Source: Flammeovirgaceae bacterium
GTDB taxonomy: Bacteria; Bacteroidota; Bacteroidia; Cytophagales; Cyclobacteriaceae
Assembly: GCA_016712035.1 (NCBI GenBank)
Contig: JADJRT010000012.1
Coordinates: 70,593-134,592 of the forward strand
Length of the DNA: 64,000 bases
Reading direction: 5' to 3'
Positions within the stretch are counted from its first letter, which is position 1. Each line of letters starts with the position of its first letter. The notes beneath the pieces are model-generated. The model had not been told where the DNA came from. It saw nothing but the letters and a program-made list of their open reading frames with translations, and did not search any database. Made by a program: the position numbers and the translations under genes. Shown here piece after piece: positions 21,021 through 31,167 of the stretch.

Positions 21021-21036
21021 CTAGAAGGACTTCTAG
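21021..21036. repeat. 7-2-7 palindrome upstream of higBA
   Basis: CTAGAAG and CTTCTAG are separated by GA, 140 bases upstream of higB. This has the same 7-GA-7 layout as the 20112-20127 palindrome beyond the other end of the pair. It could be an operator or a boundary mark; neither is shown. Confidence 0.5.
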
Positions 21037-21087
21037 CCAGCTATATAGGCGATAAAATATGCCTCATCAATTATCTTCCATAGTAAT

Positions 21088-21104
21088 CAGGTCTTTCAGA
21101 CCTG
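21088..21104. repeat. Hairpin, possible terminator of the DUF218 gene
   Basis: CAGGTCT and AGACCTG with a TTC loop, 17 bases beyond the stop of the minus-strand gene at 21121. The T-rich side (CTTATTTATTT) is on the plus-strand 3' side, so it fits a terminator better for plus-strand transcription than for the minus-strand gene. Role uncertain. Confidence 0.4.
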
Positions 21105-21120
21105 GCTGATCTTATTTATT

Positions 21121-21888
21121 TCAGATAAAACCACTTAGTTTATAGGCTAGCATGCCCACCCATTCGCGAATCATAGTATGCCAGATTTGTAGCGAATCTA
21201 CGCGTGGAATGAATAGGACGTCTGGGGTAAACTTCCTTTCATGAATTAGAAAATCCGTACTGAAGGTATCACAAGGCCAATCAATTTTTGCAAAACAAGC
21301 GCGTGATCTGCGCATGTGAAAGGCGGAGGTGATCAGTAGACAATCACGTGAAGAAACAGAATCTTTCAGCATTTCTTTTATGGCTACTGCCGATTCATTT
21401 GTGTTTCGCGATTCGTTTTCTATTATGAGATCCTGATCAGGAACTCCCATTAGTATTAATGCATCCGCAATTTCATCGGCCTCCTGCGTTCGTCTTTCTG
21501 TTAAACTTCCACTGCCACCCGAAATAAGAATTTTCTTAATAATGCCTAACCGATAGAGTTGCAAGGTATGGGTTACCCGGTCGGCCCCGCGTTGAAAGTA
21601 AACCCGATCATCAGGTGTCATGTTGCCTTTGGTTACTCCCGTTAGGAGAATGCCCATGGCATACTCTTTTTTGATTTCGTTAAAGGGTGTAGCGGGTAAT
21701 TCCCACAATCGACTGACTTCATTGGTTATAAAATCATTGGAGAATAATAACAGCAATCCTAATCCAATTTTAAATAAGAGCCCCTTGTACTTTTTATTTT
21801 TCAGAATCCATGACAACAGAAGTAAAATGCAGATGATTACCAACGGCATGGTGAGATAATTCAACGTCTTGGAGAGAATGAAGAACAT
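21121..21888 (-). CDS. DUF218 (YdcF/ElyC/SanA-type) envelope protein
   Basis: A 255-residue protein with two N-terminal membrane helices (residues ~5-30 and ~38-55) followed by a DUF218 domain. The conserved features are GILLTGVTKG, DRVTHTLQLYRLGIIKKILI, SGGSGS, ESRNTNESAVAIKEML and LLITSAFHMRRS. In E. coli, ElyC affects undecaprenyl-phosphate-linked precursor metabolism and SanA the envelope barrier; here a similar envelope role is inferred. It starts five bases after the end of the large ABC gene, so the two are probably one transcript. Frame intact. Confidence 0.8.
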   Translation of the reverse strand: MFFILSKTLNYLTMPLVIICILLLLSWILKNKKYKGLLFKIGLGLLLLFSNDFITNEVSRLWELPATPFNEIKKEYAMGILLTGVTKGNMTPDDRVYFQRGADRVTHTLQLYRLGIIKKILISGGSGSLTERRTQEADEIADALILMGVPDQDLIIENESRNTNESAVAIKEMLKDSVSSRDCLLITSAFHMRRSRACFAKIDWPCDTFSTDFLIHERKFTPDVLFIPRVDSLQIWHTMIREWVGMLAYKLSGFI

Positions 21889-21893
21889 GGTTG

Positions 21894-24800
21894 CTACATT
21901 CTTTTCGGAAGCGGATTTGAAATATTACCAAGACCGTCTACAATTTTTCTTAAGATATCAAAGTATAGGGTTAAGGCCAGAAATAAAGTCATCCCCAAAT
22001 CACCCCCAGGTTGAAGTAGAGGGTATCAATATTTTGATTTAGAAAATGTTTCGCGGGCATATAAAATTGTGCGTCAAAATCTACCAGATGTTCCGGATCA
22101 GGATTTTTATAGATAGGGAAAATCTTCTGAATCAATTTTCCATTTTTCTCAATAATCCGATTTTGTTCAACCGTATTCTTAACCAATTCCGCTATGGCTT
22201 CATTTTGATATTGATTGCGATATTCTTCAAAGTTTTTTTCCTTCTCTGGAGTGTTCGTCAATTCATTTATCTTCTTATCTTTTTCTTCATCCGCTTTATT
22301 ATAGCGATTGATATAAAACTTTTTCAGAGCGCTCAAAAAGAAAGTAGCTTCTTCATAAACGGCAGAGTCGTAACGCTCGGCCGTAAAGTCATCGAGGTGG
22401 ACAAAATCTGTTTTACCCACAAAATCGAGTTCTTCACTAAATTCATGTCTTAATAGATTCAGATCGTTCAGGACTTCACGCTGTAGGCTTGGGTCTTGAC
22501 TTTTTAAATTAAGGTTAACGAAGGCTAGCCGGGTTTCTAAAGCTGGAATGAGGTAGATTTTTTGTAGTCGGCATCAGCCATTACTTTATCATCATAGTAA
22601 AATATTTTTCAAATTCGTTGTCCTTATATTGAGCTACCATACTAGCTTCAAAGGCCCATCGCGAAGCCATAATGTCACCCACCATCGGTACTGTTTCTGT
22701 ATTACCAATCACAGGATTAAGCTTATCGAACTTAACAACCACTCGCTTAAGATAAGTTGTGGAATAAGTAAAATCGGAATAAGAATATAAATGGTTACTG
22801 CCGAATTAAACGCGGAAGAAATATTTAATCCCAATAGATTGGCAAAGCACGAAGTAGAAAACAGTATGCCCCAATAAATCAGGTACATGCCTTTTATTTC
22901 CAACAACGTATTTCCAACCAACACGAAAAGCGCGGTTTGAATCGCGGATATCATAAATAAAATTCCAATCTTGGAAAGGAGATAGCTGCTCCGGTTTAAG
23001 TGCAAAAACTTTTCGCGTTTCAAAATCTTTCTATCGCGAATTATCTCTTCTGCGCTAACCGTAAGTCCCATAAATAAGGCAACAATTACACTCATGAAGA
23101 GGTAGGCAGGCATGTTAAGATTTTTACTAAACACATACCCTGTATTATAAATATCATCCGTGTTGTAGTAGCGCACAATAAAGGCCAGGATAAAGGCGAG
23201 AAGAGGTGCTTCAAGAAGATTGATAACCAGATATTGTGTGTTACTCAATTTGGCTAAAAAATCGCGTAAGCCGTAAAGTTGAATTTGCTTTAGCCACGAG
23301 GGTACGCGTAAAGTAGATTGAGGTACTTCCTCCGAAGGGGCCACAGACGATACAATGATTTTGTCATTATATTGTTTATTCCATTGCTCGGGCGAAAATT
23401 TTCTCTCATCCGTAAAATTCCCAAACTCATTAATAACTTTTGTCTCGATGATATTAAAGATTTGTTCAGGGTTTACATTTCCGCAGATGGTGCATTCACC
23501 TTGATCGCTATTTACCAGGTTGATATTTTTTTTAAAATAGGTAATCGCATCTACCGGGTTTCCGTAATAGATTTGGAAGCCACCCGTATCGAGGATCACC
23601 AGTTTATCAAACATTTTAAATATGTCGGATGAGGGCTGGTGAATAACGGCAAATACAAGTTTTCCCTTTAAGGAAAGTTCTTTAAGCAAGTCGATTATAT
23701 TTTCTGAATCTCGCGAGGAGAGCCCTGAGGTAGGTTCATCAACGAATAGCACGGCCGGTTCTCGCAAAAGCTCTAGTCCGACATTAAGTCGCTTGCGTTG
23801 ACCACCACTAATTGTTTTTCGAAGGGGAGAGCCTACCGTTAAATGCTTTGTTTCGGTTAACCCCAAATCGCTAAGGGTTTTTAATACTAATTCATCAATT
23901 TCCTTTTCATTAAGATGACTAAAGCAGAGCTTAGCTGAAAAATATAGGTTCTGATATACAGTTAGGTCTTCGATCAATAAATCATCTTGCGGTACAAATC
24001 CAATTACGCCTTCAATTTTTTTTGGTTCTTTATAGATGTCAATCCCATTAATCAACACGTGGCCACTCGATGGCTTTTCGCTTCCATTTAGCACATGGAG
24101 TAACGTTGATTTCCCAGCCCCGCTGGCCCCCATCAGGGCAACCAGATTTCCAGATTCTTCCGAGATATCTACCTCGCGCAAGCCAAGCCGACCATTTTTA
24201 AATTGATAGGAGATTTTTTTTGCTTCAAAAACTAGTTCGGGTTCCGCTGGCAAGTTTTTTGAAAAGCCCCAGCACATCACCATAGTAGATGGGGTCGCTA
24301 CCATCCCAGCGCATGGTGCTACCTGTAGCCAACACATTGATATTCCCAGATTTCTGAGGAACTCCATTTAGGTATACATCTGTATGGCCAACATATTTAA
24401 AGAAGAACGTGTCGGTACTGCGTAGATAAAGAATGCCAATGAAGCCGTCCAGGTGCTCGCGATGGATATGCCTGCAAGTTCCTGTTGGTGCATCAGTTGA
24501 ATCTATAATAAGAATATCTTCGTGATGATTATCACTTCTCTTTTTACTTAATACATATTCCTTGATTAGTTCAAGATCGGTGGTAGCAATATTGAGTCCC
24601 TCACAGATTTGAAGGGCCAAAGTTTGTTCGCGCTCTGAAATTGCACCATCAGCAAGAATAACACTCATCAACTCCAATACAATTACTACCTTTTGTTTCT
24701 GCGCTATTTCTTCATTAATGGACCTACAAATTTTTATAATGGTACTATTTTCTTGGGCTGCACTAAGCTTACCAGAGGTCTCTGAAGCAAACTCATCAAA

Positions 24801-24947
24801 ATGCCGCATTTGATGTTCGGTTGCTTTTTGGCTAAGATGGTCAGAAAGAAATACGAGAATATGATCACGCTCTTGCTTGGTGATTTGATCTTCTTTAGCT
24901 ACCAGGGCAAATAGCCTCATAATGGCAGTCAATACGGGTTCGCTCAT
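21894..24947 (-). CDS. Large TerB-like/FHA-like ABC half-transporter (ABCG type), frameshifted
   Basis: About 1018 codons across five breaks (near 24240, 22733, 22608, 22563, 21991). Residues 1-150 form a helical TerB-like region with acidic pairs (DGAISEREQ). Residues ~165-235 look like an FHA-type beta domain (DVYLNGVPQ, LATGSTMRW). An ABCG/White-type ATPase follows: Walker A MGASGAGKST, signature ISGGQRKRLNVG, Walker B LFVDEPTSGLSSRDSE and H-loop VIHQPSSD. A CTICG motif lies before at least six membrane helices. After the helices comes a long charged coiled region (AEEKDKKINELTN zone) and a last hydrophobic segment, LFLALTLYFDIL. Substrate unknown. Single-polypeptide Bacteroidota half-transporters of this form appear to be conserved but uncharacterised. 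Confidence 0.75.
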
Positions 24948-25000
24948 GGTTTAGAAGTAAACAGGTTTCTTAAAGATAACAAACAATGGCCTTTCTTAAA

Positions 25001-25032
25001 TAAAAAAAGGATTAACCATGGGTTAATCCTTT
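25001..25032 (-). terminator. Rho-independent terminator of the 25053 lipoprotein gene
   Basis: AAAGGATTAACC (25006-25017) and GGTTAATCCTTT (25021-25032) form a perfect 12-base stem with an ATG loop. On the minus strand the stem runs into a T7 tract (25002-25008). It sits 20 bases after the lipoprotein stop and before the ABC gene start, separating the two transcripts. Confidence 0.85.
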
Positions 25033-25052
25033 GAGTACAAAATAGTGTATCT

Positions 25053-25943
25053 CTATTCTACGATAGTGGTTCTTATTTTCTCCACAATCTTAGTGATCTC
25101 CACCAGGTTTTTATCCGTAAGAACCAAGGCCGAGTTGTTATTTTGATCTGCTCGTCAATGTTCAGATCGCGGTATTTTGTCTGAAGCGTAGCAAGATCTT
25201 TGCTTTATTGTACCAATGAGTCCCTCAGAATCAATACCTGACAGCATGATAATAAGTTCATCTACGGATTTTTCCTGATTAAGAATGATCTGCATCAATG
25301 GAGTAAGAACCAGGTTTCTTGAATCGGCAGGAAGAAGGTCTTTAGGGTAAGTTTTGATTAAGCCAGTTGAGATATATAAACCTTCTACAAAACTTCCTGT
25401 AAGTAAAAGAGCAGCCAGCTTAGTACGGCTATTATCTTTCAAATACTTTTCACTAGATCGGGTTGCTGTATTCAAAATATTGGCAAGCGAATCTTTGTTT
25501 GCAATATTAGCTTCAAAACGCTGAAGTACACTTACATCAAACGTGCCTATAACTCCAGATTGTCGGCCAGTTTCTTGGCAGAATTCAAGTAATCAATGGC
25601 CTCCTGTGTTTTTTCGTACGAACTTAGATAACCGATATCGGTGGTATAAACCCCCCAGATTAAGAGCGGCTTTATCAGATAGAGCACTGTATTTATCTAC
25701 TTTATTACGATCATTTAGCAAACTTTGATTGAACTCAGCCCCTGTGCCCTGAAGCAAATAAGGGATTTCAGATGGAGATGGCAGATTGTTGATAACATCC
25801 TGAACCTGTTCGGTCATGGATTCTTCGGCCTGATCAAATTCATCGGCATTTTGGTTAGCATCATCTTTTGAACCCCCGCAGGACCAAAGACCAACTACGG
25901 CTAATAAGGCAAGTAAATAGGTATTGAGACGAGTAAATTTCAT
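25053..25943 (-). CDS. Helical lipoprotein, unknown function, frameshifted
   Basis: About 297 codons over four breaks (near 25656, 25556, 25205 and 25152). The start MKFTRLNTYLLALLAVVGLWSCGG is a lipoprotein signal with Cys in LWSCG, followed by an acidic Asn/Asp/Glu-rich linker (DDANQNADEFDQAEES). The mature part is helical (YTTDIGYLSSYEKTQEAIDY; LADNLGVIGTFDVSVLQRF; LTPLMQIILNQEKSVDELI) and ends VEKIRTTIVE. It resembles Bacteroidota lipoproteins of about 290 residues that have no assigned function. Terminator directly downstream; single-gene transcript. Outer-membrane location is inferred from the lipobox, and the acidic linker may act as a lipoprotein export signal. Confidence 0.7.
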
Positions 25944-26077
25944 GGGTTTTTTGTTTAGCCTTCAATTTTAGCACATTTTTCCAAACCAGTAAAACCGTTT
26001 GGCCTTTATTTTGGCCATAAATTGCAAAAGTATCCACAAGTTCAAACATTATTCACCAATTTCCAGTTTAAGAGCAA

Positions 26078-26491
26078 ATGATAAGACCCTATCCTGTTGA
26101 AAAGGCCTACTTAATTGACGATAGCGAGGTCGATCTGTTTGTGCACAAGAAATTTATTGAGTTGCGTCATTTAGCCAACGAAATTGTTACGTTTACTTCT
26201 CCTTCTCAGGCACTTGAAAAGATGGCTACTATACCTGATAATGAGGCGCCTGGCATACTTTTCCTTGACCTTAACATGCCAATAATTAACGGGTTTGAAT
26301 TTTTGGAAAAAGCAAAGCATATTTCTAGCGATGTCTTTAAGCGTATGCGGGTGGTTATCCTGACAAGCTCTAATAGTATTGCTGATCGGGAGCGTGCGCA
26401 GGCCTTTGACAATGTGATCAGTTTTATACCTAAGCCCCTTACGGTACAAGGGATTGATGACATTATTAAGTTGATAGGAACGGATAAGTAA
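26078..26491 (+). CDS. Single-domain response regulator
   Basis: A 137-residue receiver domain with no output domain. Acidic pocket: LIDDSEVD (Asp pair ~13-14). Phospho-acceptor Asp in ILFLDLNMP (~residue 67), conserved Thr/Ser in VILTSS (~97) and Lys in FIPKPL (~120). CheY-like proteins of this type receive phosphate from a hybrid or separate histidine kinase, none of which is in the window. Ends two bases before the convergent DUF5690 gene. Start ATG at 26078 is preceded by AAGAGC, a weak ribosome site. Confidence 0.9.
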   Translation: MIRPYPVEKAYLIDDSEVDLFVHKKFIELRHLANEIVTFTSPSQALEKMATIPDNEAPGILFLDLNMPIINGFEFLEKAKHISSDVFKRMRVVILTSSNSIADRERAQAFDNVISFIPKPLTVQGIDDIIKLIGTDK

Positions 26492-26493
26492 GG

Positions 26494-27804
26494 TTAGTCA
26501 GAACTTGGAGGTGCATCGGGAAAAGTCCAGGTTTTATACTTAGCTATAAAGTAGAATAAAGAAAGAGTGATCAGAATCGATCCGGCAATTGAAAGCACAT
26601 AGCCACTTGAAATAAAAAAATCGAGCCAACTCAATTCTGCATTTCCAAACTCTTTGAACAGTAGTACTCCAACGCTACCGAGATACCCAAACGAATCGGC
26701 TAAGTAGATAAGAAAGCCAACGGTGCTCACATACCGAAATGTTGCGATAAGTCGATCAAAGAAGATGCTATTAAACTGGATGTAGCCAAAATACAAGCCC
26801 ATGCCAACTAGAATCATCCAGGCCGGGGCTCCGATAATCTCTTTCTCAAATGCCAACGTACTTACTCCTACCGTTATCATCCCTATAAACACAATAATAT
26901 GATTGATAACCATGGCTCTGAAATTGTTTTTGATTACCATTAAACTTCCAATCACAATAAGAACGGTAATAGCAACAATCGATTCGGTAAAAGTGAAGAT
27001 ACCGGGCTTGTCGCCATAGCCAAGCGATTGCCAGATTTCAGCGGAGAAATTATCTCTAAAATCCCGAAAGGCAGTTAACAGCATGTAGGTAAGAATGAGG
27101 AGGATCAAGCCGGGGGCAAAAGTGATTGTGTATTTTACCCGTTCTTTCCCTGTCATGGGACTGCGCTTGGTTCTCAACGCTTCGTCCACTGTGGTGGGGG
27201 GTGGAATTTTATCGAGCATCCAAAGAAAGAGGAGCAAGGGTCCGAAGAAAAGGCAAGAAGCCACAAATGGCATCCAGAATTCTGAAACACCCCAATCGCG
27301 CATAAGAAATCCGCCTACCGTTTTGGCAAAGCCGGCAGAAAAAATAAAACTAACGGACAAACTTGCACCCAATACCTCGGTGAATTTTCGTCCTTCCAAA
27401 TAGCCGAATACCATACCCCATACCATGCCTAAGGGCAAGCCATTAAAAAACAGGAAAATGAGATTGTAGGGTGTAGGGGCAATAGCAAAAAATAACCATG
27501 AGATACTGGCAACAGTAACCATCAGGAGAATACCTTTTGCCCGGGCATGTGCACCTAATTCAGAGACAACTTTTATTCCAATAAACTTAGATAACATATA
27601 GCCCAACACTTGAGAGATCACCATCCAGACTTTAAAATCAGCACCCCAAAAACTCATATTCTCATACGTGGCCACGCCAAACGTTTTGCGTAGTGCAAAA
27701 ATACAGGTGTATAAACAAAACGCAGAAAGAGATACGTATACGGAGAACCAAAAGCCATTGGTTTGCTCAAGCCATGTGGTGATATTGGATTTTTTAGTAC
27801 TCAA
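26494..27804 (-). CDS. DUF5690 MFS-like membrane transporter
   Basis: A 436-residue polytopic inner-membrane protein with about 12 hydrophobic segments and an MFS-like build. It matches Bacteroidota DUF5690 proteins in length and in the conserved stretches ALRKTFGVATYE near helix 1, FNGLPLGMVWGMVFGYLEGR in the middle and YIQFNSIFFDRLIATFRYV late. The substrate is unknown. Single gene between a convergent response regulator and a divergent phosphodiesterase. Frame intact. Confidence 0.75.
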   Translation of the reverse strand: MSTKKSNITTWLEQTNGFWFSVYVSLSAFCLYTCIFALRKTFGVATYENMSFWGADFKVWMVISQVLGYMLSKFIGIKVVSELGAHARAKGILLMVTVASISWLFFAIAPTPYNLIFLFFNGLPLGMVWGMVFGYLEGRKFTEVLGASLSVSFIFSAGFAKTVGGFLMRDWGVSEFWMPFVASCLFFGPLLLFLWMLDKIPPPTTVDEALRTKRSPMTGKERVKYTITFAPGLILLILTYMLLTAFRDFRDNFSAEIWQSLGYGDKPGIFTFTESIVAITVLIVIGSLMVIKNNFRAMVINHIIVFIGMITVGVSTLAFEKEIIGAPAWMILVGMGLYFGYIQFNSIFFDRLIATFRYVSTVGFLIYLADSFGYLGSVGVLLFKEFGNAELSWLDFFISSGYVLSIAGSILITLSLFYFIAKYKTWTFPDAPPSSD

Positions 27805-27983
27805 CGTGTTGTAGGATTAAGTTAGCTAGCTCATTGCTCTGAGTGTAAGATTAATAAACTTTTTGAACTGAATAGATTAAGTACACAATATTATTATGTA
27901 ATCCATTATTATGGCGTAATAGTACAATTATGGACAATCATAATTTTCCCAATTTCAATACCTTTACTATTAAATAATTATTC

Positions 27984-29075
27984 ATGAAACTAAAATTACT
28001 CTTAGCCACTTTGTTTCTTAGTCTATTTCATTTATTGGCTGCACAGCAAAAAAATAAAACGGAGAACGTAATTCTGATAACCTTAGATGGATTTCGCTGG
28101 CAAGAAGTTTTTAATGGTGCCGATTCATCTTTTATGCGACAACAAGCATATCTTAAGGATCCGAATATAAAGAGAAAATACTGGCGCGATGATAGGGACG
28201 AACGGAGAAAAGCGCTACTTCCTTTTTTTTGGAATACGCTGGTAACACAAGGTCAGTTGTACGGCAATAGAACGCTTGGAAGTAAAGTGAACGTAACTAA
28301 TAATCAATTATTTTCTTATCCAGGCTATAGTGAGATTCTTACTGGTTTTGCCGATAATGAACGCATTCATTCCCATGATAAGATCTATAATCCTAATACC
28401 CCGGTGTTGGAATATTTAGATAATCAACCCGCTTTTAAAGGGAAGGTGGCTGCCTTCACCTCTTGGGATGTTTTTCCATTTATTATTAATGACAAGCGGA
28501 GTGGGCTTTATGTAAGCACTGGAGTTGCAGAAGTTAAGGGTGCAAAGTTGACGGAAGCGGAGAAGATGCTGAACAAGATGGTTCTCAATCTTCCCAATCC
28601 ATTAGGGGATATTCGATTGGATGCCTTTACGTTTTATTATGGTCTTGAGTATCTGAAAAAGAACAAGCCTCGGGTTCTTTATTTTGCATTCGATGAAACG
28701 GATGATTTTGCACATCAGGGTGAGTATGCAGCCTATTTGAACTCTGCCAACTATACTGATAAATTTATTTCAGAGTTGTGGACTTATCTTCAATCTGACC
28801 CAAAGTATAAAAACAAAACAACGGTAATTATTACCAGTGATCATGGGCGAGGAGATGATGCAGAAACGTGGAAGGACCATGGACAGGGAGTGCCTATAGC
28901 CGACCAAATCTGGTTAGCGGTTATTGGCCCGGATACACCACCCCTTGGTGAGATAAAAGGAGATTCGCAACTACATCAAAATCAAATAGCCAGTACGCTT
29001 GGGGCGTTGCTGGGCATTGAATATAAGAATGAGAAAAAGCCAGGGGCACCTATTTCATCCATCGTATATAAGTAG
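27984..29075 (+). CDS. Exported alkaline-phosphatase-superfamily (NPP-like) hydrolase
   Basis: A 363-residue enzyme with signal peptide LLLATLFLSLFHLLAAQ. Metal-ligand and nucleophile blocks of type I phosphodiesterase/nucleotide pyrophosphatase-like proteins are visible: ILITLDGFRWQEVF (metal Asp), LFSYPGYSEILTG (Ser at the Thr/Ser nucleophile position), FDETDDFAHQGEY (Asp/His) and ITSDHGRGDDAETWKDHG (Asp-His and a final His). It would cleave phosphodiesters or phosphomonoesters in the periplasm. Upstream the region 27885-27935 is AT-rich with repeated ATTATTATG words. Frame intact; substrate unknown. Confidence 0.85.
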   Translation: MKLKLLLATLFLSLFHLLAAQQKNKTENVILITLDGFRWQEVFNGADSSFMRQQAYLKDPNIKRKYWRDDRDERRKALLPFFWNTLVTQGQLYGNRTLGSKVNVTNNQLFSYPGYSEILTGFADNERIHSHDKIYNPNTPVLEYLDNQPAFKGKVAAFTSWDVFPFIINDKRSGLYVSTGVAEVKGAKLTEAEKMLNKMVLNLPNPLGDIRLDAFTFYYGLEYLKKNKPRVLYFAFDETDDFAHQGEYAAYLNSANYTDKFISELWTYLQSDPKYKNKTTVIITSDHGRGDDAETWKDHGQGVPIADQIWLAVIGPDTPPLGEIKGDSQLHQNQIASTLGALLGIEYKNEKKPGAPISSIVYK

Positions 29076-29107
29076 CTATCAAGCGGATGGCAACTCGCAA
29101 ATAGAAT

Positions 29108-31075
29108 TTATTGATCGTTTACCTTAACATCTTTAATTTTTGTAGGTAACCATACCTGCATTTCGTTTTGTCCCCGGTTTGCCCACGCATAGTAAGGGAT
29201 GGCCGTAATTTTTTTAATTTCCGTTTTCACGGATAACCCATCGGGTTCAATCTGAACGGTTGGGGCTTCAAACTGAATGGTCGTTATTCCTTCCAGTAAA
29301 TCTTTTTGAAAGCTGGTTTGAAAATTGGCCTGCTTGGGTAAGATTATATTCCACGCATTGCCATTATTGTCAGCACCCTCAACACAGTAAACCAACGGAC
29401 CTCGTTGTAAGGCCACACGACCTTCGTCTTGCTTAACTTCGGGTCGTGATACAATTCTTTTTACCTCCATGGGTAAGTTCAATTCCAAAACATCGCCTTT
29501 TTTCCAATCCCGCTCAATAACCGCGTATCCATTTTCCATTTTGTAAACCACCACTTTCCCATTAAGTAACAATGTAAATTCAGTTTTGGATTTATCTTCA
29601 AACACAAACAAGTCCCCGGGTACCGCTTCCCCTTGTGCCCATCCAGGAATGCGAACATGCATGGCAAACTTTGTCTTATGACTAGGATCAATAGTAAGCT
29701 TTATCTTTCCATCCCATGGATAATTAGTTTGCTGTGTCAATGAAACATCCGTCTTACCAATTTTAGTTGTTGTGTTACTTCCAACAAAAAGATTTACCCA
29801 AATTCCCTGATTAGAAAACCCATAGATATAATCTCCTAAGGAAGAAACCAGGCGTGCAATGTTAGCTGGGCAACAGGCCGTACCAAACCATTCTCTTCGA
29901 AAATGTTGACCATTTGATGCAAGCGGGTTACCATAGAAGAATCGATCACCGGATAAAGAAAGTCCATCGCGGGCACCGTTGTATAGGCTTCGTTCGAGTA
30001 CATCAATAAACTTGCTGTCACCCGTCATCAAATTCATGCGTTGATTCCAAAACACCATCCCCACTGAGGCGCAGGTTTCGCAATATGCCTGTTCGTTGGG
30101 AAGGTCAAAGTCTTTGCTAAATCCTTCGTTGTTCCCTGACGATCCTATGCCTCCGGTTACATACATGTTTCGGTAAACCACATCTTCCCAAACTGTTTTC
30201 ATGGCATTCATATACCCTTCATCCCCGGTAAGGGCAGCAACATCGGCAGCACCGGTATATAAATACATGGCACGTACGGCATGGCCTGTTATTTCTTTTT
30301 GTTCGCGCACGGGCACCGCATCTTGGGCATAGGCTGTGTCTTTCCATTCTGTCCAGGTATAACCTTTAGCGTATTTATGACCACGTTCTTCTAATAGCCA
30401 GTAGGCGAGAGTAAGGTACTTTTTATTTTGTGTTGTGTTGTAAAGTTTAACGAGTGCAAGTTCAAGCTCCTGATGTCCGGTAACCCAGTGCCTTTTGCCA
30501 GGCTCAGAACCAAAGAGTGAATCAAAATGGTCAGCAAATTTTATGGCAACATCCAAAAGCTTTCGCTTACCCGTTACTTGATAATAAGCAACGGCCGCTT
30601 CAATCAGGTGACCACCGTTGTAGTCTTCGTGCATACTCATGTCACTCCAGCGTTCATCCATTTTGCCCAGGGTGTAATACGTGTGTATGTAACCATCTTC
30701 CTGTTGGGCCGCAGCAATTTTATCGATCCATTCATCCGCTTTCTTTTCCAGTTCCGGATTCGGATGATTTTTTAAAGAATAGGCAATGGCTTCCAAGGCT
30801 TTGAATACATCGGAGTCATCATAAAAGATGCCTTCATGCTTTTCATTTTTTCCTCTGGCTACCTTTTCAAAATTCCGGATGCGTGGCGTTTTGATTTCGG
30901 TTTGATAGACACAAGCCTGTAATGTTGTAGTGGCCACTTTGTCCAACGTTGGCTTCCAGAAATCATCATTGATTGTGACCTTCGAAAAATTGATGGGTTC
31001 GAATTGACGGCTGGGGGTCTGGGCAATAGCGACAAGAGCGAGTAGACTAAATAAAAAAACGGGTATATATCTCAT
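29108..31075 (-). CDS. Glycoside hydrolase family 127 (beta-L-arabinofuranosidase-like)
   Basis: A 655-residue exported enzyme with signal peptide YIPVFLFSLLALVAIAQ. GH127 features: alpha/alpha-barrel start INDDFWKPTLDK, EDGYIHTYYTL, HEDYNGGHLIEAA, then QAYCETCASVGM (acidic and Cys metal-site residues, ~330) and WFGTACCPANIARL (Cys-Cys, ~402). In the characterised enzyme HypBA1 the corresponding Cys residues bind zinc and one acts as nucleophile. A beta-sandwich tail follows (RGPLVYCVEG). It removes L-arabinofuranose from plant glycans or glycoproteins in the periplasm. Convergent with the phosphodiesterase (32 bases). Frame intact. Other GH127 specificities cannot be excluded. Confidence 0.9.
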   Translation of the reverse strand: MRYIPVFLFSLLALVAIAQTPSRQFEPINFSKVTINDDFWKPTLDKVATTTLQACVYQTEIKTPRIRNFEKVARGKNEKHEGIFYDDSDVFKALEAIAYSLKNHPNPELEKKADEWIDKIAAAQQEDGYIHTYYTLGKMDERWSDMSMHEDYNGGHLIEAAVAYYQVTGKRKLLDVAIKFADHFDSLFGSEPGKRHWVTGHQELELALVKLYNTTQNKKYLTLAYWLLEERGHKYAKGYTWTEWKDTAYAQDAVPVREQKEITGHAVRAMYLYTGAADVAALTGDEGYMNAMKTVWEDVVYRNMYVTGGIGSSGNNEGFSKDFDLPNEQAYCETCASVGMVFWNQRMNLMTGDSKFIDVLERSLYNGARDGLSLSGDRFFYGNPLASNGQHFRREWFGTACCPANIARLVSSLGDYIYGFSNQGIWVNLFVGSNTTTKIGKTDVSLTQQTNYPWDGKIKLTIDPSHKTKFAMHVRIPGWAQGEAVPGDLFVFEDKSKTEFTLLLNGKVVVYKMENGYAVIERDWKKGDVLELNLPMEVKRIVSRPEVKQDEGRVALQRGPLVYCVEGADNNGNAWNIILPKQANFQTSFQKDLLEGITTIQFEAPTVQIEPDGLSVKTEIKKITAIPYYAWANRGQNEMQVWLPTKIKDVKVNDQ

Positions 31076-31167
31076 ACGGATTGATTAAGATGCGTGAACT
31101 TTATTATTGAACTATAATACTACTGAAACGGCCTAAAGAGTTTATGTAAACTTTTTGAATTTTAAGG

